38,812 bases of DNA from UMGS1590 sp963558655 (GTDB taxonomy: Bacteria > Bacillota > Peptococcia > Peptococcales > Peptococcaceae): the NCBI GenBank assembly GCA_963558655.1, contig CAUWHJ010000023.1:1-38812 (forward strand), in the 5' to 3' direction. Numbering within the stretch: the first letter of the stretch is position 1; every line of letters starts with the position of its first letter. A program made the translations under genes and the position numbers. The notes beneath the pieces were generated by a model. It ran no database searches and was not told where the DNA came from. It saw only the letters and a list, made by a program, of their open reading frames with translations. Shown here piece after piece: positions 21,103-30,395 of the stretch.

Positions 21103-21521
21103 TTGTTCGGCAAAAGATGGAGATGATTCGGACGCAATTACCAAACAGAACCTATCGGGCGGCGAATGCTTTACGCAATGCGTCACTGGATGTGTTACAG
21201 AAGCAAGCTGGTCATGGTGGACGCTGGTACAGGGTGCCGGGAACCAAGAAACGATATAGGGCGTCTGCTCCGGGACAGGTTCCGGCAGTGCGAACTGGTT
21301 CATTCATGCACAGCTGGCGTCCTAAAGCAACGTCTATTGGTGATACGCACCGAGCAATCATTGAAAGCACGGTGAAGACAGATAATGGCGCTTATGTGCT
21401 TGGCGATATTCTGGAAAATGGAACGCCAGGTGGAAAGATGGCTCCACGTCCGTACCAACAGAAGATTTTGAAGGCAGCAAAGCCGGAAATATTGCGAATC
21501 TACGAAGAAGACTATTTCTAA
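21084..21521 (+). CDS. neck protein, HK97 gp10/XkdI-like
   Basis: A 145-residue protein, predicted helix then beta sandwich, with RQKMEMIRTQLPNRTYRAANALRNASLDVL, then a TGSFMHSWRPK turn and the typical late GAYVLGDILENGTPGGKMAPRPYQQKIL section seen in gp10/minor tail families. GTG 21084 is the best start (AAAGGAATG upstream). It overlaps the head closure gene by 19 bases. The product joins tail terminator to neck. Confidence 0.75.
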   Translation: MQEISLIVRQKMEMIRTQLPNRTYRAANALRNASLDVLQKQAGHGGRWYRVPGTKKRYRASAPGQVPAVRTGSFMHSWRPKATSIGDTHRAIIESTVKTDNGAYVLGDILENGTPGGKMAPRPYQQKILKAAKPEILRIYEEDYF

Positions 21522-21533
21522 GGAGTGGGCGAT

Positions 21534-22430
21534 ATGATCGAAGAAGCATTATATAACCATCTTAAAGCGCAACCGGAACTGACGGCCTTTTTGGCTGTAT
21601 ATGACGGCGAACCCGCTATATTCAATCAGGAAGCACCAGCAGATATAGACCCTTTATGGGCGGATGGAACTGAATACAGCCGCATTGTTTTCGCGGTGGA
21701 TATTCAAGGTGACCCCGAACGCACGATGGGCGGTACGCTCATGGTGGATGTTTCGTGCAAAGATGGTCAAGCCTATCCGAACGATGTAACCAGATTTGTA
21801 ACGCCGGAAGAATTGGAACCCCTCGTTAGAGGATTCATCGACGGTTACTTTTTTTCAAGCGGCACATTCACGGTAGCAGCGCAATGGAAAACAACGAACT
21901 ATTTCACAGAACCGACAGAACATGTGATTGGCTGTACCATTGGCTTTGCGCTTTTAGGTTTCCCGATCATTACGACGGACACACCTGATATTGTCTCGCG
22001 GTTTAATGCTTGGGCTGCTGAGATTGACGGTTTGCATGTTATCAACCACGATCCATTACCGGCGACCGCATGGAAGCCGGATGAAGAAAGTGCTATTTAT
22101 TGGCGCGTTGTGCAGGACAAGGAATGTACATGGATTCCTTCGACCTACCAGACGCTGTGGCGCGAGGCTTCGGTTAGAGGGCATATTTTTTCGAGAGATT
22201 ATCAGACGGCGGCCAAATTGGCACGCGATCTTGTCATTAGACTCCATAGCCAAAAACGACTGATGAAAGAGAATGAAACGCCGATCATGGTCAATCGCGA
22301 TAATGTCATTGAAAATGGTGCAGACCCGCTAAAGACGGGACAACTCACAGTAGATGCTACTTATGGAATCATCGTGGCGTTCGGCAATCTTGAAACGCTT
22401 AATGATATTACTGTAAAGGACGGAGGCTAA
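21534..22430 (+). CDS. tail terminator / completion protein, XkdJ-like
   Basis: The start is ATG 21534, 7 bases after AAGGAG; a GTG nine bases before is an alternative. This 298-residue protein appears to have two similar halves, each about 140-150 residues, of a tail-completion type fold (MIEEALYNHLKAQPELTAFLAVYDGEPAIF, later a second IVSRFNAWAAEIDGL segment). PBSX-type phages have a single-domain counterpart. It would cap the tail top for joining to the head. It precedes the sheath by one small gene. Confidence 0.6.
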   Translation: MIEEALYNHLKAQPELTAFLAVYDGEPAIFNQEAPADIDPLWADGTEYSRIVFAVDIQGDPERTMGGTLMVDVSCKDGQAYPNDVTRFVTPEELEPLVRGFIDGYFFSSGTFTVAAQWKTTNYFTEPTEHVIGCTIGFALLGFPIITTDTPDIVSRFNAWAAEIDGLHVINHDPLPATAWKPDEESAIYWRVVQDKECTWIPSTYQTLWREASVRGHIFSRDYQTAAKLARDLVIRLHSQKRLMKENETPIMVNRDNVIENGADPLKTGQLTVDATYGIIVAFGNLETLNDITVKDGG

Positions 22431-22436
22431 AAGAAT

Positions 22437-22712
22437 ATGGATGAACAACAAAAAACGACTACAACGGCGGCACAATCTACGCCACAGCCTGCAAGTAACG
22501 CGGTACAGCCGAAAGAGCCAGTTACGCAGACACAATCTGCGAAGCAAGCGGAAAGTGTATATGAAGCGGCTTATTTGGCTAAGAACCATCGAGCGCTTGG
22601 TACATCTTACGCTATTGTTGCAACGGCGTTGAAGCTGGCGAAGAAGGAACGTGCAACTTTGAGTGAAGCGAAAAAAATTGTCAATAATTTCAAGAATAAG
22701 GAGGTCAAGTAA
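22437..22712 (+). CDS. small tail-module protein, 91 aa
   Basis: A 91-residue protein. The first 45 residues are low complexity (Thr/Ala/Gln/Pro) and probably disordered. The rest is a helical domain (ESVYEAAYLAKNHRALGTSYAIVATALKLAKKE, then ATLSEAKKIVNNFKNKEVK). GGACGGAGG precedes the ATG. It ends exactly where the sheath gene starts. It may be a sheath or tube chaperone or a small tail structural protein. No family is recognised. Confidence 0.55.
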   Translation: MDEQQKTTTTAAQSTPQPASNAVQPKEPVTQTQSAKQAESVYEAAYLAKNHRALGTSYAIVATALKLAKKERATLSEAKKIVNNFKNKEVK

Positions 22713-24152
22713 ATGGCTGTATTTTACAGAGAGGGCGAAATCAAAAAGCGGCCAGGTGTGTATCAGCGTCATGAGAACATCGGATTGGATACGATGGTTG
22801 AGGCCAGAGATGGTATTTGTGCCATTCCGGTTAAAGCGAGCTGGGGACCACTTGGTGTAGTTGTGACTAATACCAATAAGACGATGCTAAAGAAAAACTA
22901 TGGCGATGGTGAATATAATGCAGAATTCACCGTACCAGCAGCGAAAGAACTCTTCAACGGAGGAGCAGTAATTGTATATACCTACAGATTGGGGACCGGC
23001 GGTACACCTGCAAGTGCAGAAGTGACCACCGGTCTTACTATTACCGCGAAATATCCGGGCATTGCGGAGTTGAGTGTCGCTATTCAAACCAAGCTTGCTG
23101 ATCCAAAGAAAAAAGAGGTTTTGGTTTACTTTGGCACTACGCTTGTAGAAAGCATTGATTTTAAGGCTGATGAAACCGCTGAGGGACAGAACCTTGTGGA
23201 TGCTGTTAATGAGGATTCTAACTATATTACGGCATCCGTAACACCGGAAGGTACTTTACCTACGGTTGTGCCGGCGGTTGCTGTGGCAAGCGGCAAGCTG
23301 TCGGGTGGTGCTGATCCGGTTGTTACCAATGATGATTATTCCAAAGCGTTTGATGCGTTTGAACCGTTTTATTTCAATACGATGTGCCTTGACGTAGACG
23401 ATGACGATGATCTCACACTGAGCACGCTTATGCACGAGTACATCAAGAACGCTTATGAGCTAGGCAAGCTTTGCATTGGCGTAACTGGTGAAACGAGCAA
23501 AGTGGATTATGAAGATCGACTTGAACATTCAGCTCAGTTTAACGATAACAAAATGGTCTATCTCGGAAATGGGTATATGGCAGGCAATGTGAAGAAGGAA
23601 GGGGTACTTGCTATTGCACGCACTGCTGGTGCTATTGCTGCTACTCCATCCAACCAGGGCATTACCCATTTGACACTTAACGATGCGACAGATCTTTGTG
23701 AAACGATCACCTATGCGCAATATGAACAAGCGATTGATGCTGGTATGTTGCTTTTATCTAAATCGCCGGATGGTGCGATTTGGTACGACAGCGGTATCAA
23801 CACGCTGGTTAATCCAGATGAAGAAACACAGGATGATGGCTGGAAGAAGATTCGCCGCACAAAGGTGCGCTTTGAAATCATCGACCGCCTGGACCGTGTA
23901 CTTGGGCCAAAGGTTGGTCGTGTGTCTAATGATTCTGATGGTATTGCAGACGTGATTCAAGCAGGGCAGCGTATCCTTGATGCGATGAGTGGAAATGAAG
24001 GTAAGCTCTACGCTGGAGCTGAGTTTGTTCAAGATCCAGATATGCCTAGCGAAGAAGGCGACAGCGCATGGTTCATTGTTCGTGCTGATGATATTGATAG
24101 CCTTGAGAAAATTTATTTGCGCTATCAGTTCAGATATAGCCAAAACTCGTAA
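22713..24152 (+). CDS. contractile tail sheath protein, XkdK-like
   Basis: A 479-residue sheath protein with a typical start (AVFYREGEIKKRPGVYQRHENIG), an N-terminal segment VPIKASWGPLGVV-like, variable insertion domain in the middle, and a well-conserved end (TLVNPDEETQDDGWKKIRRTKVRFEIIDRLD then VIQAGQRILDAMSGNEGKLYAGAEFV). Sheath subunits surround the tube and contract to drive it through the host envelope. Its presence defines the phage as a myovirus. AAGGAGGTCAA precedes the ATG. Confidence 0.95.
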   Translation: MAVFYREGEIKKRPGVYQRHENIGLDTMVEARDGICAIPVKASWGPLGVVVTNTNKTMLKKNYGDGEYNAEFTVPAAKELFNGGAVIVYTYRLGTGGTPASAEVTTGLTITAKYPGIAELSVAIQTKLADPKKKEVLVYFGTTLVESIDFKADETAEGQNLVDAVNEDSNYITASVTPEGTLPTVVPAVAVASGKLSGGADPVVTNDDYSKAFDAFEPFYFNTMCLDVDDDDDLTLSTLMHEYIKNAYELGKLCIGVTGETSKVDYEDRLEHSAQFNDNKMVYLGNGYMAGNVKKEGVLAIARTAGAIAATPSNQGITHLTLNDATDLCETITYAQYEQAIDAGMLLLSKSPDGAIWYDSGINTLVNPDEETQDDGWKKIRRTKVRFEIIDRLDRVLGPKVGRVSNDSDGIADVIQAGQRILDAMSGNEGKLYAGAEFVQDPDMPSEEGDSAWFIVRADDIDSLEKIYLRYQFRYSQNS

Positions 24153-24165
24153 AGGAGGTTAGAAC

Positions 24166-24657
24166 ATGGCAAGACAAAACAATACTCTGAACACTACAGA
24201 GTTAATGACTGGTAAAGATGGCCGTCTGTTTGTTGAATTTGGTGGAAAAAATTACTTCCTTGCAGAAATCAATACATACAGTGTCATGATGAATGTCAAT
24301 ACGACAGAACGACAGCCTGTTAATTCGATTCTGGTTCACAGAATTCCGACCGGCGTTACATTTGATTTAACATTCACTGAGATGGTTATTCGCGATGATT
24401 TGATTATGGAACCACTGCTTGCAGCTATTCAGCGTGGTGAAATTCCATCTTACAACTTCCAGGGTGTGGCTTATAAGCCAGATGGTCAGGAACAGCGACT
24501 TGCGTTCAATGGTGCGGTTCCTAATGGCACATTCGGCCTTCAGACGCTCACTCCTGGTGAAGTTGTTGAACGTGAACAGAGCTTTGCACTCAACCAGATT
24601 CCAAAATTCATTTCGTCTATTGCAAGCACGTTCCTGTACGAAAACGCTGTAGGTTAA
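24166..24657 (+). CDS. tail tube protein, XkdM-like
   Basis: A 163-residue protein directly after the sheath, matching the XkdM layout: an N-terminal DGRLFVEFGGKNYFLAEI beta pair, an RQPVNSILVHRIPTGVTFDLTF segment and the RDDLIMEPLLAAIQRGEIPSYNFQGVAY part, with a final helix-strand end. Hexameric rings of it form the inner tube. AAAGGAGG precedes the ATG. Confidence 0.9.
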   Translation: MARQNNTLNTTELMTGKDGRLFVEFGGKNYFLAEINTYSVMMNVNTTERQPVNSILVHRIPTGVTFDLTFTEMVIRDDLIMEPLLAAIQRGEIPSYNFQGVAYKPDGQEQRLAFNGAVPNGTFGLQTLTPGEVVEREQSFALNQIPKFISSIASTFLYENAVG

Positions 24658-24677
24658 TTATCTAGGAGGTAATCAGA

Positions 24678-25199
24678 ATGGCAGAAGAAGAAAAGATCAA
24701 CGTTACAGGTCTCAATATGGCAAGCAATCGCAAGGAAGCAGAGTATGACCTTACTAAGGCTCTGCTTACTGCGATGGATTACCAGGATAACGATGATTTT
24801 GTGACAGAGGTAGAAATTCGTCGTCGTGGTCAATTCCTATTCAATGTTCATATTCATCCAATCAGTGACGAGCAGATTCGTTTCGCACGAAAGAAAGCAG
24901 CGGTCATGATCCCTAATCCAAACGGTAAGAAATTGCCTAAGATCGAAAAGGAGATCAACAATGTGACGTTAAAAAGCTGGGTGATCTACCTGGCAACGAC
25001 TGAAGAGGACCAGGAAGAGATTTGGGGCAATCCTACTGTCAAGCAAAGAAGGGGCTTGATGGAGAACTGGGAAGGCATTGACGTTTTACTGACAGCCGGC
25101 GAAAAGTCGGCATTGTTCGATAAGGTCCTGGATATCAGCGGGTTGAATGATGAGCTTGAATCAGACGATATGGACTATGAAGAATACGCAAAAAACTAA
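24678..25199 (+). CDS. tail assembly chaperone, XkdN-like (short product)
   Basis: A 173-residue protein with the XkdN-like layout: a helical core with QDNDDFVTEVEIRRRGQFLFNVHIHPISDEQIRFARKKA, and an acidic end (DELESDDMDYEEYAKN). TAGGAGGTAATCAG precedes the ATG. Tail assembly chaperones coat the tape measure during tail building. Its last codons form the slippery site A AAA AAC, so a second, longer product is probably made by -1 frameshifting, as in lambda G/GT and many other phages. Confidence 0.85.
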   Translation: MAEEEKINVTGLNMASNRKEAEYDLTKALLTAMDYQDNDDFVTEVEIRRRGQFLFNVHIHPISDEQIRFARKKAAVMIPNPNGKKLPKIEKEINNVTLKSWVIYLATTEEDQEEIWGNPTVKQRRGLMENWEGIDVLLTAGEKSALFDKVLDISGLNDELESDDMDYEEYAKN

Positions 25200-25240
25200 T
25201 ACTTGAAAGCGACATGGCATTTTTTGTCTATGTCGCTTTC
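25190..25240 (+). promoter_or_regulatory. -1 programmed ribosomal frameshift signal
   Basis: The slippery heptamer A AAA AAC (25190-25196) is in the correct codon phase (GCA AAA AAC TAA). After an 8-base spacer, an 11-bp perfect stem, GAAAGCGACAT (25205-25215) and ATGTCGCTTTC (25230-25240), encloses a 14-base loop. A T-run follows, but the slip site, spacer and open -1 frame argue for a frameshift stimulator. The -1 frame stays open to 25411. Confidence 0.9.
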
Positions 25241-25411
25241 ATTTTTCAAAAGGTACAACCTGGGGTCTATATGGGTCTGCGGACTGTGAACGATCCGATT
25301 CCTGATGGTGAGCGGCATTTCATGACGGCTTGTATGAAACTTGCTGTTGAGCGTGGTGATATGCCGGTTGTGGTCGGAAATTTATCAAAACCAAAGAAGA
25401 AGGAGGGATAG
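25196..25411 (+). CDS. frameshift extension of tail assembly chaperone
   Basis: In the -1 frame the reading continues from CTA 25196 for 71 residues, through the segment MAFFVYVAFIFQKVQPGVYMGLRTV, to a stop at 25409-25411. Joined to the upstream 173 residues it gives a protein of 244. The extension is relatively hydrophobic at first and then basic (VVVGNLSKPKKKEG), as in the T part of lambda GT, which binds tape measure and tube. The internal ATG 25214 has no ribosome site of its own and lies inside the hairpin, which also favours frameshifting. Confidence 0.8.
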   Translation, partial: LILESDMAFFVYVAFIFQKVQPGVYMGLRTVNDPIPDGERHFMTACMKLAVERGDMPVVVGNLSKPKKKEG

Positions 25412-25413
25412 AG

Positions 25414-28400
25414 ATGTCTGATAAGGTAATCATCGACATTGAAGCGCGGTTTCATGATTATGTGACTGACAAAACGAAGAATGCGGATGAATCCATTAAG
25501 GGCTTGGGAAAATCGGCTGAAAAGACACAAAAGAAGTTGGATAACCTAGGCAAGAACACGCGCAAGGTCATTATTGATGGAAGCGCAGATAAGTTGATCA
25601 AAAAGCTGGATACGCTGGATCAGAAGATTGCAAAGCTGACAAGTGGTGATAAGGCCGTGAAGCTTTCGGCTAAAGACAAGGCGACCGCAACAATCTTGAA
25701 GGCGGAACGTGCGGCGCTGAAATTTGCAGACCGAACATATCGTGGTGTACTTGCTGTCAAGGATTCAAATGCGCTCAGCACCATCAATAAGGTGTCAAGT
25801 GCTGCTTCAAGTCTGACGCGGAAAACGTGGCAAACGGTCGTTACTGTGAAGGATATGGCGACAGCACCACTAACGAAGATCAAAAACACATTGTTCAGCA
25901 TTCAATCCCTCGCAATGGCCATCACGGCAGGATTAGCGGCAAATGCGTTTGTAGCAAAACCAGTAGCTATAGCAGACGCATACAGCGGCGCACAAATCGG
26001 TTTCTCTACCCTCCTTGGTGACAGTGCCGGTCAACAAATGATGGATGACCTTGACGCTTTCGCACAGGCAACGCCGTTTAAGACATCGGATGTTATACAG
26101 AACACGCAACAGATGATTGCAATGGGCTGGGATGCTGAAAATATTATCGACGATATGAGAACCATCGGGGACGCAGCGGCGGCAACCGGTAAAGGCTCAG
26201 AGGGCTTACAACGTATTGTCTTAGCGTTGGCCCAGATCAAGACACAAGGTAAGGTTTCCACCGAAGAATTAAATCAGCTCGCAGAAGCGGGCATCTCAGC
26301 TAAGAAATACCTTGCAGAAGGTCTCGGCTACGGTGGAGATGATGCCGGTATTGCAAGGCTGGCTAAAGACCTTGAAAACGGAAGCATCATGGCCAATGAG
26401 GGTCTCGAAGCAATCATGGCCGGTATGAAAGAATACGAGGGCATGATGGACGCTACAGCAAACGAAACTGTTGCAGGTTTGAAGTCGCAGATTGAGGACG
26501 CTTTCGAAATTAGCGTGTTCAGACGCTGGGGGCAAGGGTTACAAGACGGGGCAAAGAGAGGTCTTGGCTCTGTTGTTGAGCTTCTCGGTACCGCAGAGGA
26601 CGGCCTCGAAGATTTGGGCGACATGCTTTACGAGGTAGGTTCCAATATTTCCAACTGGTTCGCTGACAAATTCGAGAACGCAGTCAAGCGTGTCAACGAA
26701 ATCACAGACACTTTTGAGTTTCAGAATGCGACACTCGGTGAAAAGTTCAGTATGCTTTGGAAGGGTGTTGTATCAGATCCACTTAGTGAGTGGTGGGACG
26801 ACAATCAGGAAAGATTTGCGCAGAAGGCCGGAGAAATTGGTGGCAAAATGGGTAAGATGCTATCCGATGGTATTAAAGGCATTTTGGGCATTGCTGATGT
26901 ATTCGATGGTACGAGCCTGAGCGAAGACGGCGGTGCAAGTATTGGCCAGAGTTTTGCCAAGGGCTTTGTTGAAAACTTTGATGCCAGCGGCATAGCAGCA
27001 AAGCTTGTAGATGCGGTTGCCAGCGTTTGGGGCGCTTTGCCTGGATGGGCAAAGGTGCTCGTTGGCGGCTATGCAGCCGGTAAGGTAGCAAGTGGCCTTG
27101 GCTCGGTGGTTAGTGGTGTTGGTACGCTTGTTGGAGCGGCGGGAACCGCTAGAGCATTTATGGGTTCTGCGGGCACGGCTGGTGGCGGACTATTAGGCGT
27201 TGGCGGCAAAGCAGCAATGGCAATGGGGGCTGGTGCTTCTCTAGGTACTGGAGCTGCTTCACTCCTTGGTTTGGGTGGTATCGCTGGCGGTATTGTTGGT
27301 GGTTATTCGCTTTTTAGCGGCATTGCTGACATGGTTAGCGGTGCTTACAGCGATGATGCGACAGAATCGAAGGCTCGCACGATGACTGGTGGCGCTAAAG
27401 TTGGCGGTACGTTATCCGGCGCGACCTTGGGTGCTGCTATTGGTTCGATTATTCCGGGGCTTGGCACACTTGCTGGTGGCCTTATTGGGGCCGGTATTGG
27501 TGGTGCTGTCGGCACGTGGAAAGGTGGCAAAATGGCAAATGATATTCGAGCCGCAAAAGCTGAAAGTGAAGGCTTGAAAGAAGCACTAAAGGATTCCAAC
27601 GCTTCGGCGGAAGATCTTGAAGAGGTTTTTCAAAAGGGCATCTATGAGAATATGAAAAAGAACATGGGTGAGATCAAGCTGACAGCAACAGAAATTGAAC
27701 GCCTTGCAGATCAGATTGTGTGGGGCGATGATCTCACAGCCTTTGACACGTTCACACAAGCACAAAAACAGGCAGAAGCGGCGGTGCAATCACTCAATGA
27801 TTATGGTTCTGCCATGGACAAGTGGATGTGGAAGGCTTCTCTCGGTGTGAAATTTAACGAAGATGAGGTTGAAAGCATTGTTGAGCAGTTCGATGGTTAT
27901 ATTGCATCAGCGAAGCAGTTGGTCGAAAACAAGAACTATGAATTTACCGCGGCTGTGGAGATGCTTCTCGATGAAGATTCAGCGAAAGGCATTACCGAAA
28001 GTGGAAACGCATTTTATATGCAGTTGCAAGATCAGTTGGATTCGCTTGGTGGTGAGCTGTCGAGTACGGTCAACATAGCTCTTGAAGACGGCGTCATTAC
28101 ATTGGATGAGCAAAACGAAATTGCCAACTTACAGCAACAGATTGCAGAGATCACGCAAAAGGTCTCTGAAGCGGAATCATCGGCTGAAATGGATTTAGTC
28201 AAAATCAAGTTTGGCAGTGGCACACTGGATATGGAATCATTCAATAGCCTGATGGAGCAAATGCAAGTCACAATAGACGAACGTGTGGCTTCTAATGATG
28301 AAGCTTTCACGGTAGCTCTGAGTGGGCTGAAGTTGCAGCTTTCCGAAGGAGCACTGACGCAAGAAGAATATGATGCACAGGTGCAGCAGCTAACTGAAGG

Positions 28401-29535
28401 CTATACAGCAACGTTAGAAAGTGTCAAAGCGCAAGTGATGGGTGTTGAATTGGATATCATCGCTGATAGCAATTATGGCAAAATGCTGGGTGATGATGCT
28501 ACGGCGAAACTACAGAGTGCGATTGAAAAGGCTTTGAAAACAGATATTGACCCGATTAGTTGGAGTACTGATGAGGTGCGTAAGATTCTCGGAACTGACA
28601 GCCTGAGTGAAGAGGCTGCCGGAGCACTGGTGCAAATGATGAGTGGTATTTATCAGCAGTTGGATGCGTTGGATATTGGAAAGACGATAGGAGACAGCAT
28701 TCCGGATGAAATTTCAAAAGATACTATTGTGAATATTACGCCAGAAATCCAGACGGAAATGGTGGAGCTTCTAAAGTCTGATTTCGGTATTCCTGAATCT
28801 CAAGCATGGAGTGTTGTTGAAGAAATTACTGGTCTAAAAAGCATTCAAAACATTATTGAAGTTTTTGGTGAAGAGTTTGGGCTTGAAGAAAAAGATTCGT
28901 GGGATATTACTTACGAACTGTGGGGTCATAAGCAAATTATGAACCAAATAAGTCTGTCAGCCGCTGATTTTGGCGTTAAAGACCGCTATGATGCAAATAT
29001 TACCATTGCGGCGTCTGCACAGATCATCGGTCTACCGTCAGACTTGAAGCCAAAAGCATTCAAAGCATTAGGCGGCGTTGTCGGTGGTTCTACTATTCCA
29101 GGCTATGCTACGGGTGGTCTTACAAGCAGCTTTGGCGCACGCTTGGTTACTGTCGGCGAAGAAGGTCCGGAAATGATTATTCCGCTTTCTAGCCAGAGGC
29201 GAAACCGAGCGCTCAAACTTTGGGCAATGGCTGGACACATGATGGATATTCCAGGCTTTGCACGTGGCGGTGTGTCTGACAACAGTAGCCAGGATGAGGG
29301 CTTCCGTTTTCGCGCAGTGCCAGAGAGCAATGCGCGTACAGCGGCACCCACTGAGGCGGCTCAGGTCAATGTTGGCGGCGTTAGTGTGCAAATCACTGTT
29401 GACGCCAGCGGTGGTCAAAATGTAGCTGAAGCCATTCGCGCACAAGGCAGTGAAATTGCCGAAACGGTTGCTGGTATTCTTGCGGATGCTTTGCAGATGC
29501 AGTTTGAAAATACGCCAACATTGGGAGGTGCTTAA
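25414..29535 (+). CDS. tape measure protein
   Basis: The largest gene, 1373 residues. The N-terminal part (about 1-150) is coiled. Residues about 186-310 hold the tape measure domain (GAQIGFSTLLGD, then MMDDLDAFAQATPFKT, then VSTEELNQLAEAGI). Gly/Ala-rich hydrophobic stretches lie around 530-700, then long acidic helices, and an end with GEEGPEMIIPLS, a common C-terminal motif in tape measures. At about 0.15 nm per residue the tail would be near 200 nm. It sets tail length and leaves with DNA. GAAGGAGGGATAGAG precedes the ATG. Confidence 0.95.
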   Translation: MSDKVIIDIEARFHDYVTDKTKNADESIKGLGKSAEKTQKKLDNLGKNTRKVIIDGSADKLIKKLDTLDQKIAKLTSGDKAVKLSAKDKATATILKAERAALKFADRTYRGVLAVKDSNALSTINKVSSAASSLTRKTWQTVVTVKDMATAPLTKIKNTLFSIQSLAMAITAGLAANAFVAKPVAIADAYSGAQIGFSTLLGDSAGQQMMDDLDAFAQATPFKTSDVIQNTQQMIAMGWDAENIIDDMRTIGDAAAATGKGSEGLQRIVLALAQIKTQGKVSTEELNQLAEAGISAKKYLAEGLGYGGDDAGIARLAKDLENGSIMANEGLEAIMAGMKEYEGMMDATANETVAGLKSQIEDAFEISVFRRWGQGLQDGAKRGLGSVVELLGTAEDGLEDLGDMLYEVGSNISNWFADKFENAVKRVNEITDTFEFQNATLGEKFSMLWKGVVSDPLSEWWDDNQERFAQKAGEIGGKMGKMLSDGIKGILGIADVFDGTSLSEDGGASIGQSFAKGFVENFDASGIAAKLVDAVASVWGALPGWAKVLVGGYAAGKVASGLGSVVSGVGTLVGAAGTARAFMGSAGTAGGGLLGVGGKAAMAMGAGASLGTGAASLLGLGGIAGGIVGGYSLFSGIADMVSGAYSDDATESKARTMTGGAKVGGTLSGATLGAAIGSIIPGLGTLAGGLIGAGIGGAVGTWKGGKMANDIRAAKAESEGLKEALKDSNASAEDLEEVFQKGIYENMKKNMGEIKLTATEIERLADQIVWGDDLTAFDTFTQAQKQAEAAVQSLNDYGSAMDKWMWKASLGVKFNEDEVESIVEQFDGYIASAKQLVENKNYEFTAAVEMLLDEDSAKGITESGNAFYMQLQDQLDSLGGELSSTVNIALEDGVITLDEQNEIANLQQQIAEITQKVSEAESSAEMDLVKIKFGSGTLDMESFNSLMEQMQVTIDERVASNDEAFTVALSGLKLQLSEGALTQEEYDAQVQQLTEGYTATLESVKAQVMGVELDIIADSNYGKMLGDDATAKLQSAIEKALKTDIDPISWSTDEVRKILGTDSLSEEAAGALVQMMSGIYQQLDALDIGKTIGDSIPDEISKDTIVNITPEIQTEMVELLKSDFGIPESQAWSVVEEITGLKSIQNIIEVFGEEFGLEEKDSWDITYELWGHKQIMNQISLSAADFGVKDRYDANITIAASAQIIGLPSDLKPKAFKALGGVVGGSTIPGYATGGLTSSFGARLVTVGEEGPEMIIPLSSQRRNRALKLWAMAGHMMDIPGFARGGVSDNSSQDEGFRFRAVPESNARTAAPTEAAQVNVGGVSVQITVDASGGQNVAEAIRAQGSEIAETVAGILADALQMQFENTPTLGGA

Positions 29536-29537
29536 TT

Positions 29538-30380
29538 ATGGCAAATTTACAAGCAGCCGCAGATGCTATGAATGCGGCGATGAATTCGCTAAAAAAGCAG
29601 CCTGATCTTTCAGCGGTCGCAGATGCTATGAATGCGGCACTGGACTGGAAGAAACAAAATAGCAGCTCTCACGCCGATTCCAAGTATGTGGACATCTACT
29701 TGAAGGAAAAAGAAGGCAGCCGTGAAATTCGTATTCCATGGCTGCCGGATGAAATCTATTACAAAAGTGGTGAGGCATCAGTCGCAACGTTTGAGATATT
29801 GAAAAAAGGTCCCGTGGATGTGCCAACTGGGGTTGGACTGGAAGAGGTTCAATGGGAAAGTACATTTCCAGGATTACAGCATACAGGGCTGATGCTTTTA
29901 CGCGGCACGCCGATGAGTCCGGAATACTATCACAATATCCTGAAGGATTGGAAGGCCAAAGGAACGGTGATTACTTGCTTGATATGCGGGTATCCGGTTA
30001 ATTTTGATTGCTATGTGAAGGACTATAACGGCACGTTGTCGGGTGCTTTTCGTGATATCAATTACGATATTCATCTTAAAGAGAAAAAGGAAATTGTGAT
30101 TGTGAAATCGCTGGCGGCAAGCAGCGGCGGGTCTGAGGAATCATCAGAAGATGATGAGACCTCACGGCCAGCCGAGAAAACAACATCATATACGATTAAG
30201 GCTGGTGATTCGATGTGGGCGATTGCGCAACAATATTTGGGCGATGGTTCCCGGTGGCATGAGATCTATGAGGCCAACAAGGAAGCGCTTGACGATGCAG
30301 CAGCAAACATGGGGCACAGCTCCAACGACGGCACCTGGATATTTCCCGGCACGACGATCAACATTCCGCAAACGGCATAA
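29538..30380 (+). CDS. LysM-containing tail protein, XkdP-like
   Basis: A 280-residue protein. A short duplicated N-terminal segment (two ADAMNAA units, residues about 8-35) comes first. A tail/baseplate domain follows (about 45-195, with IRIPWLPDEIYYKSGEASVATFEI), then an acidic Ser linker, then a LysM module (about 215-280: YTIKAGDSMWAIAQQYLGDGSRW...INIP) that binds peptidoglycan. In PBSX the xkdP product sits between tape measure and hub. GGGAGGTGCTTAATT precedes the ATG. Confidence 0.9.
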   Translation: MANLQAAADAMNAAMNSLKKQPDLSAVADAMNAALDWKKQNSSSHADSKYVDIYLKEKEGSREIRIPWLPDEIYYKSGEASVATFEILKKGPVDVPTGVGLEEVQWESTFPGLQHTGLMLLRGTPMSPEYYHNILKDWKAKGTVITCLICGYPVNFDCYVKDYNGTLSGAFRDINYDIHLKEKKEIVIVKSLAASSGGSEESSEDDETSRPAEKTTSYTIKAGDSMWAIAQQYLGDGSRWHEIYEANKEALDDAAANMGHSSNDGTWIFPGTTINIPQTA

Positions 30381-30395
30381 GGAGGCGAGAAGATG
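30374..30395 (+). repeat. 22-bp direct repeat, upstream copy
   Basis: The 22 bases spanning the stop of the LysM gene, the ribosome site AAGGAGGCGAGAAG and the next ATG are identical to 31892-31913 at the other end of the hub gene. Such exact repeats at both ends of a gene can serve recombination and modular exchange. Confidence 0.75.

Noticed and set aside
25205..25246. The hairpin after the chaperone gene as a transcription terminator
   Set aside because: It has T-rich flanks, but its place 8 bases after an in-frame A AAA AAC slip site and inside an open -1 frame fits a frameshift stimulator; a terminator here would cut off the tape measure gene.
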